Source: Athripsodes cinereus
Lineage: Eukaryota > Arthropoda > Insecta > Trichoptera > Leptoceridae
Reading direction: 5' to 3'
Assembly (NCBI GenBank): GCA_947579605.1
Contig: OX388317.1
Coordinates: 26,121,384-26,185,383, forward strand
Length of the DNA: 64,000 nt
Shown in pieces: positions 45,019 to 56,589 of this stretch. A model generated the notes under the pieces. The model did not search any database. It saw nothing but the letters and a program-made list of their open reading frames with translations, and was not told the DNA's origin. Position 1 is the stretch's first letter, and each line of letters opens with the position of its first letter. The position numbers and the translations under genes were made by a program.

Positions 45019-48000
45019 ATGAAACCGTGTGATATTTGTAATAAAAAACTTAATTTACGGAATAAAACTAAAAAATGTAAAACATGCAGGAAAAAACTTT
45101 GTTCTAAGTGTTACTTGGACTATAATAAAGAAAAGTATTGTATTGTATGCTGTGTTGATATTAAAATTGAACGGAAAGATGGCAATCCAATCCCATGGAA
45201 TCGACTCCATGCGGCCAATGTACAACATTGCTATAGTTCACTTTTGTTGCACGAAATATATGGAGACTTGCCTGGTAAGTTCAATACTCTTACTACTACT
45301 ATACCATCACGGCTTATCCCACAAGTAGGATAGCCAGGAGACCAGCTGCATATTATAATAAATTGGCAAGCTGTCTTCTCTATGCCGATATAAAATCAAC
45401 ACATTCAGGATGGGTGGCAAACTTCACGCTGAATTTAAGATGGAAAATGTCTTTCAACTGCCTTTTACAAGACAGTTGAAAACGTACGGAGAAGAATGGG
45501 AGACCGATTCTTTACTGGGTGCTCCATGGGATAGATTCAATTTTCTTACATGTTTATAATATAAGGGGTCCAAAGTTTATCGCGAGCATTGCAGCAAACG
45601 AAGATAGTTCTGCATTTCCACGCAATCGCATCTTCTAGCTTTAAACTCGCTCTGTAAATTGCATTATAAATTTGTGTTTTCATCTTTCTATATAAGTTCC
45701 TATTTTGTAACCATTAAAATACAGTGAATAGTAAGAAGAATGATAATAAAGGATCTTTATAACTAAACCTTAATCCTTTAACATCAATAATTTTATAATT
45801 AAACTCGATATATATATAGTTATTCCGCTGTTGACTGTACTAATTTTGCGAGCCGGCTTTCAACAGCTTCCGCTCTCATCATCAGGCAAGGCTTCACTTT
45901 ACTTTTGCCTGACGATGAGAGTGAAAGATCTTGAAAGCTGACTCGCAAAATTAATAAAGTCAACAGTGGAATAACTAAACATCGTGTTTCATTAAGAAAA
46001 TTCTTCCACCAAGAACCATCGGTCGACAAATTAAACTTTATATTTTTATTATTTTAGTAAAAGACATCCAAAACCTTATAAACGATTATATCAAAGATGC
46101 TTGTGACCCAAATAAAGCTGAAACATCCATAAACAGCGGTGGATTAGGTTTTTCATCTGAAGGAAATCCAAATCTGGCAGATCATCATGAAGATGGAACG
46201 CAGCACAATGTGGGGCAATCTAGTCTCCTTAGAAGTAGCCATGAAACAACCTCTGCCACCATACATTCTGATGGAACTAAACCATTATATATAGAAACCA
46301 ATTTTCCCGATACTGGTAAATTATTTTTTTATTAGTCATTCGCTCTACCTATGTGTTTTTTCCTTAAGGGGCCACCCTTTAGCAAAAACGCCAAAACATC
46401 CAATTTTCAACAAGCTTGGTACCTACACAAACTCTCAAAACTTGTTAACCCTACGAACATTTTGATTTGATAAAATATAAAAACAAATATTATTTACCAA
46501 TATCAAACTTTAACTTTAAAAAAAACTCGATTTAAGCTTCATAGTATTCGTTTATAAAAAAGCATATTTCTAAAAATCGAATTCGAGACTGTGTTTGGTA
46601 CATAAATGCACGAGATTCCTACAAATTTCCATATATTTATTTTAATATTGAGAATATTTAGATAGTTATTACAATTATAGAACAAAAAATTTTTTTTTTT
46701 TGTTGTTTTTTTCATGGAAATTGACCGACTTAAAAAATATTTTTTTGACTAAATTTCTCATATTTTGAAACCAAAAATCACCAGATGAACTCAATTTTTC
46801 GTATACTAAAAAAAGTTTGCCAAAATCTATAGTATTTATATGCTTGATAGGATGAATAAAAAATATATATATTTTACAAATGATTTGTAGGTATTTTGAT
46901 ATAACAAAGGGTACCTAAATAAATCTCGTCAGTCTGCGATTTATTTATTTTTTAGTAAAAAACTAATATTGATAATAAATATTTGATTTTTTATTTTATC
47001 AAATCAATATGTTCGCAAGGGTCAACAAGTTTTGGCATTTTTTCTATCAACTTTGTTGAAAATAGAAAATTTTACCGTTTTTGATAAACGGGGAACTTAA
47101 GTGATTAATTTTATCTCTAAATTTTAACAAACTTATGTTTGAATTTTATTTATAAACTAAGATTTTATCTATTCTGTTGGCTTGGCACTGCATATCATCA
47201 CATTTTTTTTTCTTATGTAAACTGATTTGCTGATTTTGTTTTAGTAAAATTTAATAAAATAAATAAATATATTTTCTCTGTCATACAGGGAATATTAATT
47301 TTATGAATATCTTGAGTCGAAGCAACAAACATTCTGTGGTGATTAATTTTATTTTACTGTTACGTGATTTGTTTATGTGTATTGTGTTAATATAATTATA
47401 AATAAAACACTTATTTATAGTATATCTACAGTGACTTTTTATTGGAAGCGAGCCGGCTTTCAAGAGCTTCCGCTCTCATCATCAGGCTGACTTTTCGCTA
47501 GCCTGATGATGAAAGCGGAAGCTCTTGAAAGCCGGCTCGCGTCCAATAAAAAGTCACTGTGGATATACTATAAATAAGTGTTTTATTTATAATTTTAAAT
47601 ATTTGGCATTCTAGGTCCGTTTATATAATACCTTTAGTCATGTCAGCTACAGGGGTAACTCCGAAATCTTTAATAAATAATTTACAAAAATTAGATTTAC
47701 CGGTTAATTTGTATATTAAAATTCAAAAATCTATTATAATAAACACTTGTAATATTGTAAAAAAGTTTTTGAACACAGATATTTCAGGCACAATGCTGGT
47801 ATTTTGATCCCGCGTTTTGAGCCTAATCCTTTGATATCCTGTATATCTGGATAGGTGAATTTTTCCCGGCATTAGACTGTTAAGTTTTTGTGTGACCATG
47901 ACTGATCATATGGAGACTTACCTGGTTGTATAATGCTGAGAAGTGTGGATGGCAATTCTGCCGCCGCGTAAAATAATACCATCACGTAAAATAACACAAG

Positions 48001-50443
48001 AAGAGTAGCCAACATCATTAAAGATTAATTTTAATTTTTGATTGAGATTTGTAAAAATCTTTTAAAAAGTATGTACCTACACAAAATTAATAAAAAAATA
48101 ATATTTTTTATTAGTTATATTAAAATGTTTGCAGAGGCTACAACTCAAAATGGAAAGAGTGAAGGATGCGCATCGCCTGAAAGAGATCCAAAACCAGTGG
48201 AGCAACGAACCAATTATCAATTTCATAGCGTGAGACAAATCAATCCAAGTGGATATGTACATGATCAGAATTTATTCTCCGAGACTCAATTTAGTATTAA
48301 CAATCCTAAAAATACTATAACACCAAGTGGCGTTGAAAAAAAGCAAACCATGAGTGATGTCAATTCACTTGAAGTGTCGGTAACTAAACAACAGGCTTCC
48401 GATCAACAAAATCATCTGATTTTCAAAAACGAGCATAATCCAGATTTGTATTCACGTTATACCGAAATACAACAACAGCTTAATAACCAAAATACAAACA
48501 AAAACCGGAATGTTGAAGATATTATCGAGAACTATGTCAACGAATATGATACTCAACTTCAACTTAAACGGCAAAGATCCGAAAATAATCCTTCTTCAGA
48601 TGTATATTCACAATTTACAAATCAAGACACAAGTAACAAGAAACACAATGTCGATACTTCGTCGGCGTATGTCAATAAGTATAACAATGAACGTCAACCA
48701 AAACAGCATTTATCTCAGTTTGAGTCTTCTTCAAATGATTCTCCATACAATAGAGAGCAAGACACAAGTAATGCCCAAAGTATCGATAATTCTTTCACAA
48801 AATGTACGAACAACCAACAACATACTGTATATCAATCAAACCACCAAGCATCTCAGTATAATTTTTCACCTGATAACTTTTGGCAATACAGAAGCCAAAA
48901 CAAAAGTAACGTCCAGAATAGCGGCAATGCATTTGAGATACAACCAAACAACCAACAAGATGTAGATCAACCAATACAACAAGTTTCTCAGCATAAGTCT
49001 TCTTCTAATGGATATTCGCAATATAAGAACCAAGACACAAATAATGCCCAGAATAGTGGTAATTTATATGGAGCAGTGGCCAAACAAAATGTATACCAAC
49101 CAACACAGCAGATATTCGCCCACGAGACCTCTCTTAATGCACAACTCAGAAACAAAGACACGAACAATGTCCAGAATAGAGGCACTTCATTTGGTGTACC
49201 GGTAACAAAACAAGATGAATATCAACCAATACAGCAAGTATCCCAGCAAAGGTCTCTTTCCAGCTATTCAGAATATAAGAATCAAGTTACCCAGCCCAAT
49301 ATTGCCAGTTTATGTGGAGCACCTGTTACCATACAAAGTATATATCAACCAAAAAAAGAAGTACATCAGCCTCAGTCTCTTTCAGGTGGGTATTCACAGA
49401 ATGCCAATGATTATGTAACACCGTACAAAGACAAACAATTTGGAGATCAGCCAAATGAATTTTCACTAGACAGACATCGCCAAGATAGGCAAAGAGAAGA
49501 ACAACCTAAACGAAATGGTTAGTATCATTGGGTTAGTTACTAAGTTAAGTTACTAAATACTGTCGGGATATGTATGGTGTTTGTTCCTATTCCTCAATTG
49601 GAATATTAGAACCACCAGCCTTTAATGAATTAGATACTTTATAAAAAAGAGTTTGGCTTGTGTTTTAAACAAATTTCAATTACGAATAAATAGAAGATAT
49701 TGATCTTATCAATGAGTGTAATTTGTATAAAGAAAGATTCAAGAATATTTAACAGTATCTATTTTGTTAAATTCTATGTCTATTAACGATATATAAATCT
49801 ATGATTTAAGTTTTAATTGTTTCACATAAAGCCACCTAGGTTTCGACATGCGATGTCGTTTTCAAAATAGAATAGGTTTAGTTTGAAAACGACATCGCAT
49901 GTCGAAACCTAGGTCACTATAATAAAGTAACTAGGAAAACTTGTAAAAAAGATTTCTTTACTCTACTGATACATAACACTGTGTCGGTGTTTAGGTAGTA
50001 GAATTCCATATCGAAATAAATAAAACAAGTGTTTTATTCTACTATTGATTTATTCGATGAGAGAGACGTCTTTCGTCTTATGAGGACATTGTCAATCCAA
50101 GGATTGACATCTCTCTCATCGAATAAATCAATAGTAGAATAAAACACTTGTTTTATTTATTTTGATACATAACATTTTATTTATTTTTTCAGATTACAGA
50201 AGCAACGCAAGGACCTCGGAAACGGTGAATACAAATACAGGAAGAACTCAAGCACAGGAAATTTCAAACATTTCAAGTCTAGCAAACTGCAGGACCATAG
50301 CCGATGTGAGAAACCTAGATATTTTAGAACTTAAGAAGGCACTCGAAAGTCATGGTATCAATTCGAGGACGTATTGTGAAAAGGCAGAATTATTGGAAAA
50401 AGTTGAAGAGATATGGACAAATATATATTTACCGGATATCTAA
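45019..50443 (+). CDS. RNF34/rififylin-like protein with Q/N-rich repeat exon, lacking RING (gene 2)
   Basis: Exons 45019-45274, 46058-46315, 48135-49517 and 50193-50443 join without a stop into 715 aa. All introns are GT-AG, phase 1. Residues 4-44 are the FYVE-like finger (CxxC-x12-CxxC-x4-CxxC-x9-CxxC; CKTCRKKLCSKC), followed by WNRLHAANVQHCYSSL. Exon 2 (87-171) starts VKDIQNLINDYIKD, parallel to VEDFKKQIANYIKI of gene 1. Exon 3 (173-632) is Q/N/S-rich with about eight 40-50-residue repeats. Residues 665-708 are the SAP-like module (CRTIADVRNLDILELKKALE). The protein stops at YLPDI without a RING. An in-frame upstream ATG at 44971 exists, but the start at 45019 matches gene 1. Introns hold R1, a TTAA-type element and three hammerhead foldbacks. 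It is a tandem paralogue of gene 1. The conserved zinc finger and splice sites suggest it is still under selection. Confidence 0.8.
45288..45535 (-). repeat. R1 copy immediately after gene 2 exon 1
   Basis: The ACTACTACTAT tract begins about 14 bp after the GT donor at 45275. It reads ACCATCACGGCTTATCCCAC, AGGATGGGTGGCAAACTTC and CTGGGTGCTCCATGGGATAG. Confidence 0.75.
45806..46028 (+). mobile_element. Hammerhead foldback, family B, in gene 2 intron 1
   Basis: Flanked by AATTAAACT (45797-45805 and 46029-46037). On the plus strand ACTTTTGC, CTGACGA, stem II TGAGAG...GATCTT, GAAA, stem III GCTGAC, TC, GCAAAATTA. The 3' GCAAAA pairs perfectly with the 5' TTTTGC as stem I. The tail CTTCCACCAAGAACCATCGG is family B. 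It ends about 20 bp before the exon 2 acceptor. Confidence 0.8.
46368..47096. mobile_element. TTAA-flanked nonautonomous element in gene 2 intron 2
   Basis: TTAA stands at 46364-46367 and 47097-47100. Inward of these, imperfect terminal repeats of about 100 bp share AGCAAAAACG/ATCAAAAACG, ATTTTCAACAA, CAAAACTTGTTAACCCT and ACATTTTGATTTGATAAAAT. TTAA targets are characteristic of piggyBac-type elements. The roughly 730-bp interior is noncoding. Confidence 0.5.
47393..47595. mobile_element. Hammerhead foldback, family B, in gene 2 intron 2
   Basis: Arms of about 95 bp (AAATAAAACACTTATTTATA...AGAGCTTCCGCTCTCATCA and complement). CTGATGA occurs on the plus strand at 47503-47509 and on the minus strand at 47479-47485. 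Each is followed by stem II GCGGAAGC, GAAA, GCCGGC and UC. The 3' tail with CCACCAAG is missing, so this copy is 3' truncated or a bare arm pair. Confidence 0.75.
48400..49480 (+). repeat. Degenerate 40-50 codon repeats in gene 2 exon 3
   Basis: Recurring protein motif of the type S.Y..Y.NQDTNNAQN.G..., then YQP.QQV.Q. Examples are SSSNGYSQYKNQDTNNAQNS, NFWQYRSQNKSNVQNSGNAF and SLSSYSEYKNQVTQPN. About eight units can be recognised, drifting in sequence and length. The composition is prion-like (high Gln and Asn, few hydrophobics). Confidence 0.7.
49808..49943. mobile_element. Hammerhead foldback, family C, in gene 2 intron 3
   Basis: The arms CCTAGGTTTCGACATGCGAT and ATCGCATGTCGAAACCTAGG are exact complements. 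On the plus strand TTTAGT (stem I), TTGAAAA, stem II GACAT-CGC-ATGTC, GAAA, stem III CCT/AGG, TC, ACTA. It has the same variant core TTGAAAA as at 13903. Confidence 0.65.
49979..50162 (-). mobile_element. Hammerhead foldback, family A, copy 2, in gene 2 intron 3
   Basis: A perfect 12-bp direct repeat TGATACATAACA (49967-49978 and 50163-50174) flanks an element identical in layout to 432-612 but reversed: tail CTGTGTCGGTGTTTAGGTAG first, then the two arms. It ends 30 bp before the exon 4 acceptor. Confidence 0.8.
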
Positions 50444-50715
50444 AATAATATTGATACGCTGTCTACTTGTATATGTTTTCTAAGCCCTGATCAGATGGTG
50501 ATTTCAATTATTATTATTATTACAAAAGATCAACTACAATTGGACATTCTCCATACAGGATCCAGCTAAGACCATCATTTCTTTTGGTTAACAAAGACTA
50601 CAGATCTCTGGTAGACCAACTGTGATTTTCAATTGGCCGCCAACCAACCTGTTTGCAGCTCCAAGAGCAAATTATAAACTGTACTATTCACCAGTGCCCT
50701 TGAGATGGTCTAAAC

Positions 50716-51065
50716 CATGGGTGGCCAACCTTTTCAGCAGCCGGGGCAAATTTCAGAATGAGATTTCCTACCAGGTCGCACAACAATATACCTACTCCAT
50801 TTTTTGGAACTTTTAATAATTTTACTTCACCTTAAAATTTCTACCCCCCCGTCGCCAAAATTTCAAAATGGTATAGGAATTTGAAATGTTACAAAACTCC
50901 TCGGTTTTCTTTAAGAATATTTTCTCGAAATACCTCTTCAAAAAAGTAACGAGTATTTGTACCGACTATTATTTTATATAAAAAAGTATGCATACGCTTG
51001 GCGGGCCGCACGGAGACACCCAACGGGCCGCATGTGGCCCGCGGGCCGCGGGTTGGCCACCCTTG
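50716..51065. mobile_element. hAT MITE with perfect 8-bp target duplication
   Basis: GTCTAAAC lies at 50708-50715 and 51066-51073. The termini are CATGGGTGGCCAACC and GGTTGGCCACCCTTG. The GC-rich right end contains GGGCCGCATGTGGCCCGCGG. This is a typical Charlie-like nonautonomous hAT. The 64-codon open stretch inside is not a gene. Confidence 0.85.
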
Positions 51066-51479
51066 GTCTAAACGGATGACGCTAAAGCCAAATCATTCAG
51101 AATCATCATCATATGGGTCGCCCAACCGCCCAAGAAAACAATAATAAAATATTGAAATCTGATGAACAATAAATTTTCAATGATTAAAACTTTAGTCGAT
51201 AATTTGAAATTGCGAAATACATTCTTAGAAAATGGAAAACAAGTGTTGCCAAACAAACATTATCAAAATATGATATGATATCTTGTACAGGAAGATAAAT
51301 AATTTGATAAAAAAATGTTATCAGTAAAATTAAATTCATGTAATCGCTATGAGTCAGAGTAAATTTAGTAATAATATAACTCATAATGTACATGGGTTAT
51401 TATGATAAATTATTATTATATAAATTTTATAAAAACTATAGATTATATTATTATGTATAGTAACGTAATAAGTTTTCTA

Positions 51480-51667
51480 AGTTTATGAGGGTCCTGCAAA
51501 AGGCATGCATTCGAAAAATTAAAACATTTTACATCTTCAATTCAGCGTTGGAGCTTGTCATTTATCCTAAACGTCTTGATTTTTGTTGGCCCAATGAGGA
51601 AAGCTTTTATGTTTATTACATGCGGCTTGCATACTGTCTACCCCACTCGTGGGATATGGCGTGATGT
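51480..51667 (+). repeat. R1 retroposon copy, plus strand
   Basis: AGGGTCCTGCAAAAGGCATG, CATCTTCAATTCAGCG, CTACCCCACTCGTGGGATAT, GGCGTGATG. Confidence 0.65.
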
Positions 51668-52109
51668 TAATTCCAAAAAACTGCACTGTTTTTGACCACT
51701 TAAGAATTTAAAGGCGCATATATCTCATCACATCATCAGTAAACAGAGAAGATCAAACGCCACTAACTCCAATCCTTACATGGATATTTATTTAAGTGTG
51801 TACCTACATATTATGTGTGTGTCATCCTCGGTGAGAGATTTTCCACCAAGGGAGTATTAATTATCGAGTGGGTTTTGCAAAGGGAAGTCCATAAGGTCAA
51901 CCTCAAGCCCACTCTGATAAAAAGAAAAATTTTGCTCTAGACTGAGTGGATGACATGAGAACTGAAGTTCTTGAAACATCCAGAGGTAAGTGGTAGGAGC
52001 CCATTCCTTAATATGTCCTTGCATTTTAAGTATCCGTTACTGTCTTTAATGTAACCTTACACTTTAAGTATCCGTAACTATCAGACAATTCAACGTGTGT
52101 CCGTCCTAG

Positions 52110-52570
52110 GCCCGTAGTCAAACATATTATTTTAGCGTTACGTTTTCGTTTCATTTTCGTTCGAATGTAGAGACGTTGCGAGAACGCGTCAATTTTCGTA
52201 GCTAAAATTGGTAGCCTAATATCCCCTTCAAGTAACTAGCGATACTGCATAGAGAAGAAGGCATATTCCCATTTCTTCCCTTCCCTTTTTTGCACCAATT
52301 TTTTTTGGTGTGTGGCCGCTAAATCTAGAGTGCTCCCTCGGGGCAGCATTTCTCGCTTTAATGCGACATTAAATCCTGTTTGTGCATGTGTGTGTCGTTA
52401 TGGAGATACATATCTCCAGGTACGGCACGAGGTATGTGGTGGGCGCTGCCCTTAAAAAAAAAAAAAACTAAAATACACAAGTAGCTACGAACGTTCGTTT
52501 TCACAACGTCGCCGTCGTCTACATTCGAACAAAAACGTAACGCTAAAATGTGTTTTGACTAGGCCTACTG
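52110..52570. mobile_element. Family F foldback split by a SINE-like insertion
   Basis: The left arm (CCGTAGTCAAACATATTATT, GCGTTACGTTTTCG) and right arm (AAAACGTAACGCTAAAATGT, TTTTGACTAGGCCTACTG) belong together. Between them, about 52212-52470, sits a poly(A)-ended element with CTCGGGGCAGCATTTCTCGC and TATCTCCAGGTACGGCACGA. Its insertion site is duplicated as CTAAAAT. Confidence 0.65.
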
Positions 52571-53569
52571 TTAGTTCAAATATGAATATGTCATAATTAG
52601 ACCTCTAGTAATAATAAGACTAATAGTACATAGTAGATAGTTAACCTCTAGACATACTTGATGAGATAAATTTAGCCTCCTCTGTATGACGTTCCAAACT
52701 TAATTAAACAATCTAAGTATCTATTAAATAAATTTTGAGAAAATAAAATTTTAGTGTTATTAAATGACAGTATATTATCCTTATCCTTATATCTTATAAA
52801 AATGATTTTTGAATTTACATACTAACGAAGACCGGGCTATACTCGCCCATTTCAAGGAATTTGCGTTCCATTGACCTGACCATTACAAGATGAGGTATCT
52901 ATTTCAAATAAAAACCCACTAAATGCCGTACTTTCTTTTTAAGAAGCGAGAAAAACAGCAAAAAAGAGTGTAAAAAAAAAGTGTGAATGAGATAAAAAAT
53001 ACGGTTTTTGCGTGAGTTTGAAAGAGTGCGAAAATGTTCTTTACCGCCAAAATTGTGTGCCAGAAGATATTGCCATATTAAAATTAATTATGAAAAGTAC
53101 TATAAATATTTATGATTAATTTGTAAAAAATAAGCACAATCAGAATTTTTTTAAGTTCATGCAAATAAAAACATTTAAAATATTTTTAATTTCGTGCAAA
53201 TAAACACATTTTGAATATTTTTTGCGTAAATAATCCAATTTAAAAATATTAAGCACGTACTAATTGAAAAGCCAAAAACAATATGTTATCCATCTGGCAA
53301 TTATTTGTGTCATTATAACATTCCAAAATGGCGATTAATGAACGATGTGTCAAAAAGTACGTTCAATATTTAATTTAACATCACGTGAGTATTAATTTAC
53401 GTTTTCTATCTAATCTATCAAACCTGCTTTACATTTTTATTACTAAAGAGTTAACAGTATATTTTTTTGCAGAAACACAAAACGGTGTATTGCGATCTGG
53501 ATGCTCATTTTTCAATGATGAAATTGATGATTAAGAAATTAGAAATTAAATTGATAATAAATTAATGAC

Positions 53570-53650
53570 AACGACATTATGGCTTTAGGAATGTCGTGGG
53601 AAGAAGTGACACAATCATTGCGAAGAATCTGAACGGAAAAGACTGTATTC
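53570..53650 (+). pseudogene. Short LINE fragment
   Basis: GGAATGTCGTGGGAAGAAGT with translation GMSWEEVTQSLRRI, matching the fragment at 16140-16325. Confidence 0.45.
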
Positions 53651-53659
53651 TCTTCTTTT

Positions 53660-54780
53660 CGTTCTCAGGAAAATCTTGAAGGTTGATCGAGTAGTTGTTT
53701 TATGAATTTTTGATGCAATAAATGAATTAACATAATCAAACTTTCTCTTTTCCTATGATGTTTTATAAAATATGTAGTTGAATAGGAAATTAAGAAAAAA
53801 TAGGTGAGTATCCATTATTTTTTTGCAATGATTATGTTCTGATAAATGATAACATGATTTATATTTTTGCAAAGTATCTTAATTACAAAAAAGGAGAAGG
53901 TATGTATTGTTCTTCTATTTTAATGTTCCCTTTATGCTTTGTGTGGAAAGATGAAAATTTTGACTTATTTTGAAATGCTTTTAAGCCTCAGATTTCAAAA
54001 CTATAGTAGACCTTTAGTATTTGTGGGAATTGGCACAAATATTTGAGCCCGTACATATCATCAACGATGTCCCTAATTTAGGAAAGGCATGTTGAATAAT
54101 AAACTCTATACATGATCACAGACTCCAGGCCAAAAATATTTCAAATATCTTATTTATTGACAAAGATATCAACATTTTAATGAAATTTACTGAAGTAATG
54201 TTTGAAAATTTGACTTCCTGATTGCCGAAATCGTAGACAAAACATTTTCATTATATTGAATTAATTTCAAAATGGAAGTGATAAAAAATACAACTAAACT
54301 GAAACTTAAAGCTTGGAGATTATTTTGGTTTTAAAACATCATGCTTGCACATCATGAAAACTCCTAATTTGTGTAAATTAGAATTGCATAATTTCGGCAT
54401 ATTTTCATTCAATTTCATAGACCACATATGACAGACTAAATATGACACATGAGAAAAAAAACAAAGAAAAATAATTGTGAAAATGGAATTATGAAATTCA
54501 TAGACAATATTGTAGGTATGAGTTTTCCAATAAATACATAGGTAGGTACTTTTCTCAATCAACGAGTAGTATTTATTTTGACCTAATATTTTCATGAGTC
54601 TTTAAAAAAAATCTGATGAAAGTATTTCAATTAAAAATATAATACTTCAGAATATTGAAGAATGTATATTCATTCATCAAGGTTTCTTTTGGGAATACAG
54701 AGAGGGAATGCCTATATAGGAAACATTAATTGTTTCGTTCCTTTTTAAGAACTGTTTTCCTTATATACATATATTTTTTT
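53660..54780. other. No gene seen
   Basis: AT-rich, with short open stretches of low complexity only. Confidence 0.55.
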
Positions 54781-54795
54781 AGGACTTTTATCCAA

Positions 54796-56570
54796 GTAGG
54801 TACCAACCCATTTTTTTAATGATATATGAGCGTGAAAGGTGTCATACTTCTAGATTTTACAATGGGAAGAGGTTTTTAGTACTTTTATCCACATAGGTAC
54901 CTACCCATTTTATTTATTGAAATATGGCCGTGTGTGATGTCAACCTTGATTTTACAATGGAAAAAGGTTTTCAGTACTTTTATCCAGGTAGGTACCTACC
55001 CATTTTTTTTATTGAAATATGGCCGTGTGGGATGTCAAACTTCAAGATTTTACAGTGGGAAAAGGATTTCAGTACTTTTATCCACGTAGGTTCCTACCCA
55101 TTTTTTTATTGAAATATGGCCGTGTGGGATGTCAAACTTCAAGATTTTACAGTGGGAAGAGGTATTCAGTGCTTTATCCACGTAGGTTCCTATCCATTTT
55201 TTTTATTGAAATATGGCCGTGTGGGATGTAAAACTTTACGATTTTAGCTGGTTAGCTTGAAGATATTGCCTCCAGGCAATAAGCTCGCCAATTGCTCATG
55301 ATTTTTTTTTTCTGATTAATAAAGTGTTCTTATTATTATTATTATTTTACAGTGAGAAGAGGTTTTCAGTACTTTTATCCAGGTAGGTACCTACCCATTT
55401 TTTTTATTGAAATATGGTCGTGTGGGATGTCAAACTTCAAGATTTTACAGTGGGAAAAGGATTTCAGTACTTTTTTCCACGTAGGTACCTACCCATTTTA
55501 TTTATTGAAATATGGCCGTGTGGGATGTCAATCTTCAAGCTTTTACAGAGGGAAAAGGTTTTCAGTACTTTTATCCACGTAGGTACCTACCCATTTTTTT
55601 ATTGTAATATGGCCGTGTGGGATGTCAATCTTCAAGCTTTTACAGTGGGAAGAGGTATTCAGTGCTTTATCCACGTAGGTTCCTATCCATTTTTTTATTG
55701 TAATATGGCCGTGTGTGATGTCAACCTTGATTTTACAATGGAAAAAGGTTTTCAGTACTTTTATCCAGGTAGGTACCTACCCATTTTTTTTATTGAAATA
55801 TGGTCGTGTGGGATGTCAAACTTCAAGATTTTACAGTGGGAAAAGGATTTCAGTACTTTTTTCCACGTAGGTACCTACCCATTTTATTTATTGAAATATG
55901 GCCGTGTGGGATGTCAATCTTCAAGCTTTTACAGAGGGAAAAGGTTTTCAGTACTTTTATCCACGTAGGTACCTACCCATTTTTTTATTGTAATATGGCC
56001 GTGTGGGATGTCAAACTTCAAGATTTTACAGTGGGAAAAGGATTTTAGTACTTTTATCCACGTAGGTACCTACCCATTTTATTTATTGAAATATGGCCGT
56101 GTGTGATGTCAAACTTCAAGATTTTACAGTGGGAAAAGGATTTTAGTTCTTTTATCCACGTAGGTACCTACCCATTTTTTTATTGTAATATGGCCGTGTG
56201 GGATGTCAAACTTCAAGATTTTACAGTGGAAACAGGATTTCAGTACTTTTATCCACGTAGGTTCCTACCCATTTTTTTATTGAAATATGGCCGTGTGGGA
56301 TGTCAAACTTCAAGATTTTACAGTGGGAAGAGGTATTCAGTGCTTTATCCACGTAGGTTCCTATCCATTTTTTTTATTGAAATATGGCCGTGTGGGATGT
56401 AAAACTTTACGATTTTAGCTGGTTAGCTTGAAGATATTGCCTCCAGGCAATAAGCTCGCCAATTGCTCATGATTTTTTTTTTCTGATTAATAAAGTGTTC
56501 TTATTATTATTATTATTTTACAGTGAGAAGAGGTTTTCAGTACTTTTAGCCACGTAGGTACCTACCCTTT
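54796..56570 (+). repeat. About 97-bp satellite array with higher-order duplication
   Basis: Roughly 17 units, each with GTAGGTACCTACCCATTTTT, ATTGAAATATGGCCGTGTGG and GATGTCAAACTTCAAGATTT. Unit length is near 96-98 bp. A LINE-tail insert (TATTGCCTCCAGGCAATAAG, GATTAATAAAGTGTTCTTAT) appears at about 55247-55347 and again 1165 bp later. A four-unit block (55414 onward) is repeated at 55800, 386 bp away. The near-multiple-of-three period creates artificial open frames up to 184 codons. Confidence 0.85.
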
Positions 56571-56589
56571 TTTTAATTTAAATATAAGC

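Noticed and set aside
45288..45333. Extension of gene 2 exon 1 into TTIPSRLIPQVG
   Set aside because: It reads through the GT donor at 45275 into an R1 copy. The same residues appear as the end of another frame over R1 at 36172.
50622..50816. A 64-codon open frame after gene 2
   Set aside because: It runs into the terminal repeat of the hAT MITE at 50716 and has no splice link to gene 2.
55414..56402. Open frames of up to 184 codons (WDVKLQDFTVGKGFQYF repeats)
   Set aside because: They arise from a satellite whose period is close to a multiple of three. The frame simply repeats the monomer, with frame changes between units.
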